Shown here piece after piece: positions 22,346-32,300 of a DNA stretch of 64,000 nt (position 1 is the stretch's first letter; the number at the start of each line of letters is the position of its first letter). Below the pieces are notes generated by a model. The model was not told where the DNA came from. It saw nothing but the letters and a program-made list of their open reading frames with translations, and did not search any database. The translations under genes and the position numbers were made by a program. This DNA comes from Bryum argenteum (lineage: Eukaryota > Streptophyta > Bryopsida > Bryales > Bryaceae): the NCBI GenBank assembly GCA_037043015.1, contig CM073323.1, positions 5,642,001 through 5,706,000 of the forward strand, read 5' to 3'.

Positions 22346-23430
22346 AAGAGTCTTGCGGAATAAGTGGGTGCTAAGAATAGAAATGTGAACATGGAAATTG
22401 ATAGGTTGTTGAGGTTTAAGCATGTATTGTGTACACTACTAGAAAAGTGTGGTATTTTTGTTGAGTCGTGCAGCCTTAGAACTCCCATGTTAGAGAGAGC
22501 TGACACTTAGACATCATAGAGGGAAGATTGTAGATTGCAGTTCTACTACCTGTGCTAGTAGTAGTTTGAGTATTCATACCATACAAGTACTTAGTTCACG
22601 AAAAGTCAAGTAAGGGTGCCAAGTCACAGTTGTAGCTAGACAGTACCACTAGTAGTACCTGAGAGTACTTATAGATGAGCTAGCAAGGCTCTCTTCCTCT
22701 TCTCGCAAATTCACTTTGGCTTTGCTTTTCTTCCTCAACAATTTCAATTAGGCTCTCTACAAGTATCTCCGCTAAGAGTATCTCATTTGACCAAGCTCGG
22801 TGAAAATCTTGCTAAAATGCCTCGTGGAAATACCATATATCACGATTCAGTATTTATATTTTCACTAAAAAAGCCCAACTCATAAGCCAATATCAATTCA
22901 TTGGATATGCTTCTACTGAAATATTTACATTCATTGTCGTTCACGAACAATAGACTAGTCTCTTCGGAGAGAAAAACAAACGTCACAAATAAAAGTACTT
23001 GAAAATTCATCCTACACACTCAGAAGTATAAACACTGTAAAATTTTCAATTTTGATATGCCATAATGTACAAGTTTTATCATCATATGAGATATATGTTT
23101 AATTTATTTAGTGATAGAACTACATAATTATGTGAGTTCTAGTGTATATGCCATATTCAATAATCTTTTGAATCAAAGTTATAGCAATTTCAACCAAGTG
23201 GAAACACCATACAAAAGTTTTCATAGTTGCCGCTGTCATGTGCAATATTCCTTCAGGGACGCTTTCCATGGGGAGTTAAGTCGTACATGAGACCAATGGA
23301 GAGCAAAAATCCTCTCAACGTGATTGGTTCATTATTTGAACTACAAGTAATGAACCACTTACATTGACAAGAATTTTTACCCTCCTTCAGCCCTATGCTT
23401 GGCTTGACTTGCGTCACTTAGTTTCATACA

Positions 23431-23524
23431 ACCCACTTAAGAGAGTTACATTTAGTCGCATAACTCTTACGTGGATTTGCGACTAAATGTAACTTTCTTA
23501 AGTGGATTTGCGACTAAATGTAAC
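23431..23524. repeat. fold-back with a duplicated right arm
   Basis: GTTACATTTAGTCGCA (23445-23460) has exact inverted copies at 23478-23493 and 23509-23524; with flanks, the first pair extends to about 28 bp with one mismatch. The two right arms form a tandem of about 31 bp. Confidence 0.85.
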
Positions 23525-23971
23525 TTTCTTGAGTTCGAATTTTGAATGATTGTTGCTTACAACAGCGAAGCAGCACATGTTTTGTTGCGTCCTGTGAAAA
23601 CATCTCATCAGGCAAATGAAAGACATTGACCTGACGAGTAGGATAGTTTCGAAGGAACAGACTGGTGTTTGTATGACACGAGTCCTACGAGTGCACCTAC
23701 GAGCACGAGATCGATCACTTTGTACAAAAGCACCCCGGCTCTGGTACTACGTGGGAAGTATGCATGGCGCGAGCTCCTCCTGCATGCCACTTGGGCTGCC
23801 CTTGAGCTCTTCGATCGCAATCTATCCTCTTTCGCATTGGCGGATCGGATCCCGGCGCCACCAATATAGCCCACCTCGCTCTACACAACAATTTCATAAA
23901 ATTTTCCAACTTCCTCATTCGAAGAGCAGCCCACATCAATTTACTGCGTTCAGTTGTATTGTCTTAAAGTC

Positions 23972-24910
23972 ATGGCGATGGCGACCGGAGTAGCTGCTGC
24001 ATTCTCGTCCGCTGCACTTGTCGGAGCTTCGACATTGCGACAAGGACAGGCCGTGAAGATGCCTGCACCTTCTATCATTTGCAAGAGAGCCCCCGCAGTT
24101 GTGGCTGTCACTGCCTCTCAGCGACAATGGGTACGTCTTGATGCCCGCATTGTATTATGCGCACATTCCTTTTGGTCGCAATCGTGTTGATCGGATGCTG
24201 TGGATGATCAGGCTGAGGAGGAGAGTGGGAAGCCAATTAGCCTATTGAGCACGGCCATGGCGTTGGCAGGCGCAGCCATGTTGGTGGCAGGCAACGCCGA
24301 GGCGGCCATGCAGAAAGTGGAAGGCACGGCGCGTGAAGAGCAGGATGCTGTGACCACCGGCATCCGGGAGCCATCCCGCCTTAGTGCTGCCAAGGGCAAC
24401 ACTGTCCAAGAAGCTGCCAAGATCAACACTCAGGTACTGCTCACACCTTTCCAGCACTATCCAATCCCTCGATAGTCCAAGTGTAATATTTGGAATTGAT
24501 CTTCTATGTCATACAGAGCCCTTCAAACCCACAATGCAAACTTCCAAAGCTCGATTACACATGTTAGAGGTGTCGCCTTCCACCACTATTGTTTAGATTA
24601 TACTCCCCCGATTCACATTAACAGGAGTATTCAGCATCTATTGAGAGCGCATTATGATGGGAATCTTTTGGGGTTGCAGGCTTCAGGGGGTCTGATTTTG
24701 GGAGCACCCAGGCTGGAAGAGCCAGCGGGTGCATACCGCTCGCCGCAGAGCAGCACGTATGGCGTTGACGAAGCAGGAGGCAAGCGGTCGACTCCGGCAG
24801 GAATTTTGCAAGGAACTTCGGAGGGCAAATCCGGCAACGGCAGCTCTGAGGGCAGCTCAGGCAGCGGCAGTTCGGAGAGTGCCACCATTGGCGGCTCTGC
24901 TCAGGAGTAA
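23972..24910 (+). CDS. plastid-targeted, probably thylakoid protein of unknown family
   Basis: Three exons (23972-24130, 24212-24433, 24680-24910) join in frame at GT/AG borders to give about 203 residues. The N-terminus (MAMATGVAAAFSSAALVGAS...) is Ala/Ser-rich with basic residues and few acids, as in chloroplast transit peptides. A second hydrophobic segment, LLSTAMALAGAAMLVAG followed by NAEA|A, looks like a thylakoid lumen signal or a membrane anchor (about residues 63-82). The mature part is hydrophilic and ends in a Gly/Ser-rich tail (about residues 165-203). I do not recognise the family. The exon-3 frame is supported only by phase and length, so the tail is the least certain part. Confidence 0.65.
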
Positions 24911-25458
24911 ATTATTGTGCACCTCTACTGCTCAGCTCCTCTGCCTCGCTAGAGTTTGAATGTATATTCTCTTCGGCTGCAGTTGAGTTGCTTTTGTACA
25001 TTTTGTAAGCAAAGATTTGAGCATTCACTTTTGGGTCGTGCAAATATGCCTTCCCGTGTGAAATCACTGTACCGTGAAAAGATTTTGGGTTGAATAGATT
25101 TTCTTCTCTTACTTACACACACGCAAGGTTGGCCATTAAAGCAGAGTTGCCATCTATCAGGTTCACCAAAGTTAGTATCATGGACAATGAAGCATGATGA
25201 ATTTTCCATATTTGTGTTGGGAATCTTCCCTACACATGCATTTCCTTTTGCGCTATCGATATTTTTGAACTATTCTAGTTATGGAAGAAGGCACACAGTC
25301 ATGAACGACTCTTTCTGTGCATTCGAAGATGAAATAATACAGATGTGAATGGCAAATGTGTATTCAGAAGCTCCTCATTTTGCAGAATCCTTTACAGCAA
25401 GATTTGAAGGAAATTTTTACAATCATGAATGAACTCTTTCTGAACTGTATGCTCTTCA

Positions 25459-25569
25459 TCAACCCGAGGTGTCATTCCTTGAGAAGAGGGTATAATGCCG
25501 GTCCTTTTTCTTGAACACATTCTCCTCCAGAGCGAAGGCAGCGGAATACAGAGAATGCTGATCAGTGAG
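25459..25569 (-). CDS. possible terminal exon of an unidentified gene
   Basis: On the minus strand an AG acceptor is followed by 36 codons reading LTDQHSLYSAAFALEENVFK and KKDRHYTLFSRNDTSG before TGA. The composition is protein-like and the splice site is good. No convincing upstream exon was found. Could be a remnant. Confidence 0.25.
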   Translation of the reverse strand, partial: LTDQHSLYSAAFALEENVFKKKDRHYTLFSRNDTSG

Positions 25570-25872
25570 CTGAAAGACATTTTACATCATGACACAATAT
25601 CCTCAGTTTAAATTTATAAAGGCAATGATATCCGTAAATTCACGTGGAATGATGTTAATTTTTTAACACTGACAATATTCAAGGATTTTATGAGCCGTTA
25701 TAGAGCACTTTAGTATATGGGGGATTGGTTGAAAAACGAAAATCTTGCTTGATAGGTGGTCTTCTCCATCGTAGTGTAAACCGGCCATTTCATGATCGTT
25801 GTCACATTTCTTTCTCCTCTTTTCTCCAAGACACAGGCACAGTGTGTGAAGCCCCCTTGAAGGAAGCCCTTT

Positions 25873-26229
25873 ATGTATGTGGAGCCGGAGCAGCAGGAGC
25901 GGCCAGATGCGGCAGACGGAGCCACGGAGGAATTGCTAGCGATAGACTGGCAGCTAAAGACGGCGACGCCACAGCCTGGCATCTCCACTGCTTTGGGGCT
26001 TTGGGCCGGTCCGTCCCCGCCGCTCCAGGATAGTGTCCACGTTCCCGGGGATACGGGCTCGCTGTGTTACCTCACACTCTGCTGTCAGCGCGCAGCACCC
26101 AGCCGTGCGGCACCCTGCTACACTTCCCTTGTGCCGCACATCCTTCCTGATACCCATCCTTTCCCGGCCGAGCACACGACTGTTGCAGTCAGCGCAATCT
26201 CGCGCCCCACTGAACGCTATGCACATTGA
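25873..26229 (+). CDS. hypothetical ORF, 118 codons
   Basis: ATG-initiated open frame in the GC-richer block (begins MYVEPEQQERPDAADGATEE). No domain, signal or repeat is recognisable, and competing frames of similar length exist on both strands, so this may be chance. Confidence 0.2.
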   Translation: MYVEPEQQERPDAADGATEELLAIDWQLKTATPQPGISTALGLWAGPSPPLQDSVHVPGDTGSLCYLTLCCQRAAPSRAAPCYTSLVPHILPDTHPFPAEHTTVAVSAISRPTERYAH

Positions 26230-26631
26230 TTCTCACAGATGCACCCAGTTTCTGGGCTGGTGGCGATGGCGAGACGGTAGAGACCTTACTGCCCCTTGTG
26301 ATGATCAATACTAGTAACCACACGTGAATTGTTGGAGGTGCTGGAACAGCGACATATGTTGCAGGGCTAGGAGCATTGACAATAGTTGTCTGTGGATGCT
26401 AGTAGAAAGAAGTCGGACGCACCATTGATTGAGTTCAGTCTCGCCGATCACGTCTAGGGACTCGTATCCAGGAAATTTTGGAGATTGATGTTGATGGCGG
26501 GAGCAATTAATGGTGCAGGTGAACGATAAGTTGTTGACATTAGAGCGTCGGGGTATTTAACACCTCGATCGAACAATCACGAGCTCTTGATTTGAGATCA
26601 AAGCGGATAGTTGGTTTCTGTCAGGGAGAAA

Positions 26632-27609
26632 ATGGTTCCAAGGTCAGAAGCCATGGCGTCACCATCGATATCATACCTTTCGGAGACTGGCACAGGGTCC
26701 ATGCGGTCTCCGCTCTCGAGTTTCACGCAATCGCCCTGGATGTCGAGGTCCATGATGCCGTCGCCGGTGTCTTCACGCATAACGCAGGATTTTGAGTCGG
26801 CATTCTCCATGGAGGCGGAGGATCCGGTCCGGTTCTCGAGTACCGACATTCTGCCATATCTGTCGCAGCCGTCGCGCACGTGCAGCTCCAGCTCCGAGTT
26901 CGACACGCAAAGCGAGGCGGAGTCGCGGTCTACGTCGTTCTGTGACTTCAAAGACTCCCACCGCATCACGCTTGGAAGCCTCATTGGACTGCCCATGGAC
27001 TCGTTTCGTCAGTTCGGCGAGTCGTTCCGCTTCCGCTACGACACGGGAAGCAGCGGCCGGAGTACTGAAGCTGGGTCGACGGCGCCCCGCCGCTCCAGGA
27101 CGTGTAGTCTGCTCTTCGACTTGCTGCGTTGCTTGCAGCGCACCCGCGCCGACTACGTCCATTTCAAGGTTCCCGTAGCCAGGCCGAACCTCAACACCAA
27201 TCTCACTTCGTTTACCATCACGGAAGTGTCGGAGGAGGAGGAACGAGACTCGGACGCCAGCGACCTCGGCCCGACGGTTTTCGAAAACTCCGTGTTCGTG
27301 GAACGAGATACCTTGGGCAGCCGCATCTACGAATTCAACCCCCTCTACATTTCCGATGCGATCTCGGAGGCTGATCCCAGTGAATCTCGAGACATGATCG
27401 TTCCTCGGGTCGTTTCAGATCCAGATGAAGCGAAAGAGAGCGATGTGGAGCCTGATACCAGATTATCTGTTCAAGTGAAGAGCGAGCCAATGCCCAGTCC
27501 TACAAAGAATGTTTCACGAAGCCAGCCGCTGTCGCCAATGCGAACCGTTCTGACCACCGTTTGTTGCCAACTGGGCGAGTTCTCAGACGTCGAGTGCCAG
27601 AGTGACTGA
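26632..27609 (+). CDS. single-exon Ser-rich protein of unknown function (325 aa)
   Basis: An uninterrupted frame starts at the ATG in gagaaaATGGTTCC and runs 325 codons. The first 120 residues are Ser-rich and probably disordered. The middle is more ordered, with GSLIGLPMDSFRQFGESFRF (about 121-140) and CSLLFDLLRCLQRTRADYVH (about 165-184). An acidic block (EVSEEEERDSDASD) follows. Near the C-terminus VQVKSEPMPSP contains a VKSE sumoylation-type consensus next to SP sites, which is common in nuclear regulators. No known domain recognised. Long open length and strong third-position GC bias support a real gene. Confidence 0.7.
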   Translation: MVPRSEAMASPSISYLSETGTGSMRSPLSSFTQSPWMSRSMMPSPVSSRITQDFESAFSMEAEDPVRFSSTDILPYLSQPSRTCSSSSEFDTQSEAESRSTSFCDFKDSHRITLGSLIGLPMDSFRQFGESFRFRYDTGSSGRSTEAGSTAPRRSRTCSLLFDLLRCLQRTRADYVHFKVPVARPNLNTNLTSFTITEVSEEEERDSDASDLGPTVFENSVFVERDTLGSRIYEFNPLYISDAISEADPSESRDMIVPRVVSDPDEAKESDVEPDTRLSVQVKSEPMPSPTKNVSRSQPLSPMRTVLTTVCCQLGEFSDVECQSD

Positions 27610-28355
27610 TGGCCGCATTCAAACTTGTTCTGTACTCCAGATGATCAGGTCATCCAATGAATCTAGCGTCACATTCCATCACAACAGGACAGACCCGGGC
27701 GGTTTCTTGGTTCAACGAACTTTCACTTTGTTGAAAGCATTCCCGGTACAACACATCTCCCTCCTCGATTACAAGTGTGAATGCTTGGCTTGGTTTAAAT
27801 CACTTCATGTATTCCCATACTATTTACATATACATATGCCTAGGGTTCGGTACCGTGAGATCGTTTTGGCTTCGGCAGATACTCATGGCAATCACGCGAT
27901 AATTCCAGATTCATGTGAACGAACTGTGGAAGCTCCAACATGTCCTTAGGTGCACAGGCCAGCCGGCTGTCCCGACCCTTTCGGTATTCTTTTCATGATT
28001 CGCGTGATATCTGCTGAACATGTATGATGCATATATTGCAGCTTCTCTGTTCATGCTCTACTCTTCCTTGTCAACTCGTTGAGCATGCGGGCATTTCGAA
28101 GAGTTTCGTAGCGATTATGCACAGGAGTTCCGAATTGTACGATTTCTCTGTCATAACGTTGAAATATGCGAACTGATCACGGGTGTTGTTGGTTGCAGTG
28201 ACCCACTTCGTCCTTCTGAGAATTGCATTACCACCTCCACGCGGTTTCCATCGCTTTGATCAACAGGACGAATTTTGAACGCACTCATGTGGAAGAGTCC
28301 GCAGCCAGACCGTGATGCAATATTGATGAACTAAAGTTGCGGTGGTGGATCCGCG
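27610..28355. other. intergenic interval
   Basis: Nothing beyond the probable 3' and 5' flanks of the neighbouring genes. Confidence 0.5.
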
Positions 28356-29783
28356 ATGTCGCAAACAATGTGTCCTGATCCATATCCGATGTGCCCTCAG
28401 AAGGAGTGTGGGTTCCCTATCAGTGGCTGCCGGTACCTGGGGTGCATTAATGAGAAGTGCCGAAACAACCACCGGGCTCAAGGCGTGGAGTTGGTCTATC
28501 GGCCTCCCAGCCACCACGACTTCCATAATAAATTCGACACCCAGGAAATACCAGTTGAGTCCGCTTTAAACTTCTTCAATCCATGACGAATAGAGAGGCT
28601 GGAGTCCAAGGTTAGAGTGACCGCCCAGCATTCTCTCAATTTTGCCAATTGTTGATGCAGTGGCGACCGTCACGGGGAATTTCATCGCCCATTTATGGGT
28701 ACGAGGTTCCATACAAGCCCAGCCGGCATTTCTTCTCTCCAGAGTTGATCACGCAGCCGACATTGAAATGCAATGCGATCCCGACCAAAGAGCAGCCATG
28801 GCGAGCGCACCGGAAGACATTCCCCAAGCAAACGGGCGCGTTGAGTGGCGACGAAGACATCCGGCACCGCAAGTACGTGCCACCAATGGTGGTGGACGAG
28901 AAACCGACAGTGAAAACCTGGCGGGGGGGCTCTGACTGCGGCTCCAAGGAGTCGGAGTGGAAGTCCGGGCGCCACGTTTCGGGCAAGTCGGGGTGCGAGA
29001 CGACGCAGCAGGATTTCCATCCGCACCGGCGCCACATCCCCAAGGGCGGCAGTTCCTCGCTTATCCGCCACCCGAAGAAAGCGCCAGGAATGTACAAGCG
29101 CGACGATGGCGAATGGGTGCCGCCATTCCGAGCGCCCACGCCCGAGACGGTCGCGCCTGCCGGCGTGCCGCTGCGGCACACGGGCAAGAAGGCTGCGCCC
29201 GATTTCGTGCGGCGCGACGAGTGGCAACCTGCCTTCCGATCGTGCAGCACCCCGGACTCGCCCAAATCTGTGACCCCTTCAGACTCGTATCAGAGGCCAA
29301 CGTCGCGGGGACTAAAGCATTGCCAGAGTCGCCCTGACGAATGGTGCCCACCATGGAAGCAACAGCATTTCCACCCTCAACATCTACAGACTTCCATTGA
29401 CGATGCAAGTCTGCAAAGGTTAGTAGATCCCACGTGTTCACAACATATAGTCACCATACGCCCCATGAATAGATGATCATTCCCTGATTGTGTGCAGAAA
29501 CGCGACGATAAACGAAGACGCGAATTGTACCCACTACTTGGACGATGAAGGGTTGGGGATGCAGCAGGAGCAACACAACATGGCGGGTGCGGAGGAAGTC
29601 GGTGAAGATGGAGAAGCGGATAACAGTGAGGAGAAAGATGAGGCTGCAACCGAGAATGAGCCTCTGAGTGTGGATGATTACTACTCATCAGCTTGTGATG
29701 CATGTGATGAGCAGCAATCAAATGGAACAGGGAAACTAATAGGCGGCTCCAATACGTGCTGGAACGCTGCGGCAGACGACTGA
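28356..29783 (+). CDS. Cys-rich protein with repeated DEW motifs, possibly SAXO/FAM154-like
   Basis: Three exons (28356-28553, 28661-29418, 29498-29783) join in phase for about 413 residues. The start MSQTMCPDPYPMCPQKECGF then CRYLGCINEKCRNNH gives a Cys-rich N-terminus. The middle has SGCETTQQDFHPHR and three spaced repeats, GEWVPPFRAPTP, DEWQPAFRSCSTP and DEWCPPW. The C-terminus is acidic. Cys-rich N-terminus plus TT-x-x-DF/Y-x-P and spaced aromatic-Pro repeats recall SAXO (FAM154) microtubule-inner proteins of flagella, which would fit a plant with swimming sperm. This is by eye and weak. The exon-1 donor (CCA|gttgag) is unusual, so the first junction is uncertain. Confidence 0.55.
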
Positions 29784-32300
29784 TCTATCTGCCATGAGCA
29801 TATTTACATTAGAAAATGACCCACGGGAAGCACTTGTGAATTTCCAACGAAACTTTTTGTCGTGCATTTGGGTAAATTTTCCACTTCCGTGTATGGAACT
29901 CATACGAAATATGGAACTTTCTTCTCAAGGAAAAATGCACTCTCATCAACTCTCACCACCAACTCTTGTATTCAGTCTTTGCACATGACTATTACGTGTT
30001 TTTATCATTCTGTAGGAAGTACAAAACGTGGTTTGAAAATTTTAAAATCTCAGAGGTATAATAATGGAAAGTTTTTGGTGTACACCAGTAGTTGATGTTT
30101 TATCACATTGCAATGAAGCATGTTGTTCTAAAAAATATCATTTTTATCTAAATTCTATCGTTTAAGGCTTTGTTGCAAACTAAATTCTAAGCACAGTGTT
30201 GGAGGGCATCATGTTGGGCATCATTCTCCGATTCTGCTCAGTTTCTACTCGGTTTCTGTCATCCAGATCCGTACTCTCACTCTTCCCGAATGAGAAGTTC
30301 CCTGGTTCTTCCCAGTTGATCTCAAAAGTCAAAATATCCCAAGCTGGGTCCTTATACAGCAAAGCGTATGTGGTAATTTTTTTAAAAGCCAAATTCCAAT
30401 TTTAATACCTTCATATGGAAATTTTAGGTCTCAACTCCAAAAAGGACAGTTTATTTTTTTACTTTTTTTATTTTTTTTACTTTTTTTTAAAAAAATTTCA
30501 TTACTTTTTGAAGAAACATGTTTATAACCAAATCATTATTCGAGTTCCAAAGTCACCTAAGTCAAAAAATATGTTAATATACAAGGGAGGTCTCCAAAGA
30601 TTATAGAAACAATCTTCATAATTTCTAGTAATTTCTAAATAATTATCCAAATTTGTCGAAATCCGAGACTTTGGAAGTTTTCTAATTTGTTTCTCAAAAT
30701 TCACAAACTCATAAAGGCACCTACTTACCGTTTTATATTTCAGTTTATTGAACCAATTATACTAATTGTAATGCACGAAGTTTAGAAAAGCATAATGAGT
30801 CTCCAAAATTTTGCATGAGCAGACCCAACTTGATGACCTACATGGAAAAATAAATGAGAAGAATGTTTGGAGTAACAATCATCAAGACTTTCTTGGCACC
30901 ATTTAGACTGCGTCTTTCAAGCAAGGCCCAAAAAACCATTTCAATCAATTCTAACAATTGGTAAAGATTCAATAGTTGAAGATTTACTTGGTACCAGTTT
31001 AGATAGTAAGATTGTACGGTTGAAGATAAAAAAAAAAAAATTAAATTGAATCGTACCTCAACTTGTACAAGTGGTCAAAAATTGCAGTTTTAGTTAACTC
31101 AACATTGTCCATGAAATTCTCAAATAGATACCAAATCAGTGTCTCCACAAATCAAATTAGATCCATTCATAAATCAACTGAGACACGTGACAGAAGTGTT
31201 TTCTTGTATTAAAATGGTAGAAGAAAAATGGTAAGAACTCACCTCCCACGTGATACATGCTCACGATTTGACAAACACTGGTACAGAAGACATTGAATAG
31301 AGAGGCCTTTTCGGATTTGCATCTAAAACTATTATTATAGTGCGTCAATTTCGAAAGTTAGAGAACGACACTAAGAAAATTTGTAGTTGATAAGCTATTT
31401 CAATATGCTAAGTGGATGCCACTGTGCAGAAATGGTGGAAATTCAAGGTTCCTCTGTAAAGAAGACTGTTATTTGCAGAAGATAAAAGACATTGAGACTG
31501 GAAATGATCCAAATTACACACCATGACATACGGATTCAGTTACTACATAAGAAAGATTAATTATACAGCAGAACCATGCAACAAACTGCAAATAAAGCAA
31601 GTGATTGCTTCACAAATCAAACACTACTGCTGCAGAGAATATGATCAAACAGTAACTGTAGATTGCGCAATAAGTAACCATCATCGATGAGAGTGGCTGA
31701 ACAAGACAGTACATAAGGAAACCTGCAATCTCAAGATATACTTTACATAATCAAATCATCACCAAGTTCTCGTTTCAGAAAATTAAAAGTCTCTCTGTTT
31801 CACTATAATTATGGAGCTGCTAACTTACTTCAAAAATCACCGTTGTGCACGCCTCCTCAGATGAACAACAATCGCTGATCCACAACCTCTGAGCGTGTGG
31901 ACTGCTTCACCTACAAAACTATAAGATCTTCGTGTACTCCTTCCAGCCCTTCGCTTTCTATTTGACTTTAGGGCGCCTTTGATACTGTCGTATAACGTTC
32001 ATTTCCTCGATCATTTCTGTAGAGTTCATATCGTCTTTCCTTGATCACAATCTCTACCATATAAATTAGCCCTGACTGGTTTCAGTACTCTAAACTGAAC
32101 CCTTGTAGACTATGCCTCTATTTCAGGACCTTAGCTTTATAAGATCCAACACCTTGGAAAGGTGAATATCTCTTCTGTAGATATCCCTTTTCTGCACGCA
32201 CCCACCAAGGCTGACTAAAGCAGCAGAGGACTCCCTCCGTGCAGAAAGAATGTGCTACGGATTGGGTAGGTTCACAGCAATGACTTCCACAAGCATTCAA
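29784..32300. other. gene-free AT-rich interval
   Basis: Contains homopolymer runs (about 30450-30490, 31027-31040) and a TTGAAGATT/AGATTGTACGGTTG stretch (about 31008-31025) that is the inverted form of part of the 19.5-kb repeat. The right end is probably the 3' UTR of the minus-strand HIRIP3-like gene. No exon supported. Confidence 0.5.

Larger units (their letters stand above)
21255..23600. other. gene-free repeat-rich interval
   Basis: Contains a long (TA)n microsatellite (about 21381-21414), the small hairpin MITE at 22233-22345 and the fold-back at 23431-23524. Open frames here are short and show no family features. Confidence 0.55.
24911..26631. other. interval without an assigned gene
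   Basis: Holds one possible minus-strand terminal exon (25459-25569) and a GC-richer block (about 25850-26240) with overlapping open frames on both strands, none with a recognisable domain. Confidence 0.4.

Noticed and set aside
25710-26314. Several open frames of 90-118 codons on both strands
   Set aside because: Overlapping, no domain, no consistent splice structure; one is listed at low confidence only.
26015-27100. Shared CCCCGCCGCTCCAGGA at about 26017 and 27085
   Set aside because: Only about 16 bases match and the flanks differ; treated as chance in GC-rich DNA.
26598-27178. Frames opposite or shifted to the Ser-rich gene (129-132 codons)
   Set aside because: Shadows of the 325-codon plus-strand frame, which is longer and has the more protein-like composition.
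28682-29265. Minus-strand ORFs of 181 and 190 codons
   Set aside because: They lie opposite the GC-rich exon 2 of the plus-strand Cys-rich/DEW gene, whose splice phases fit; shadow frames of that exon.
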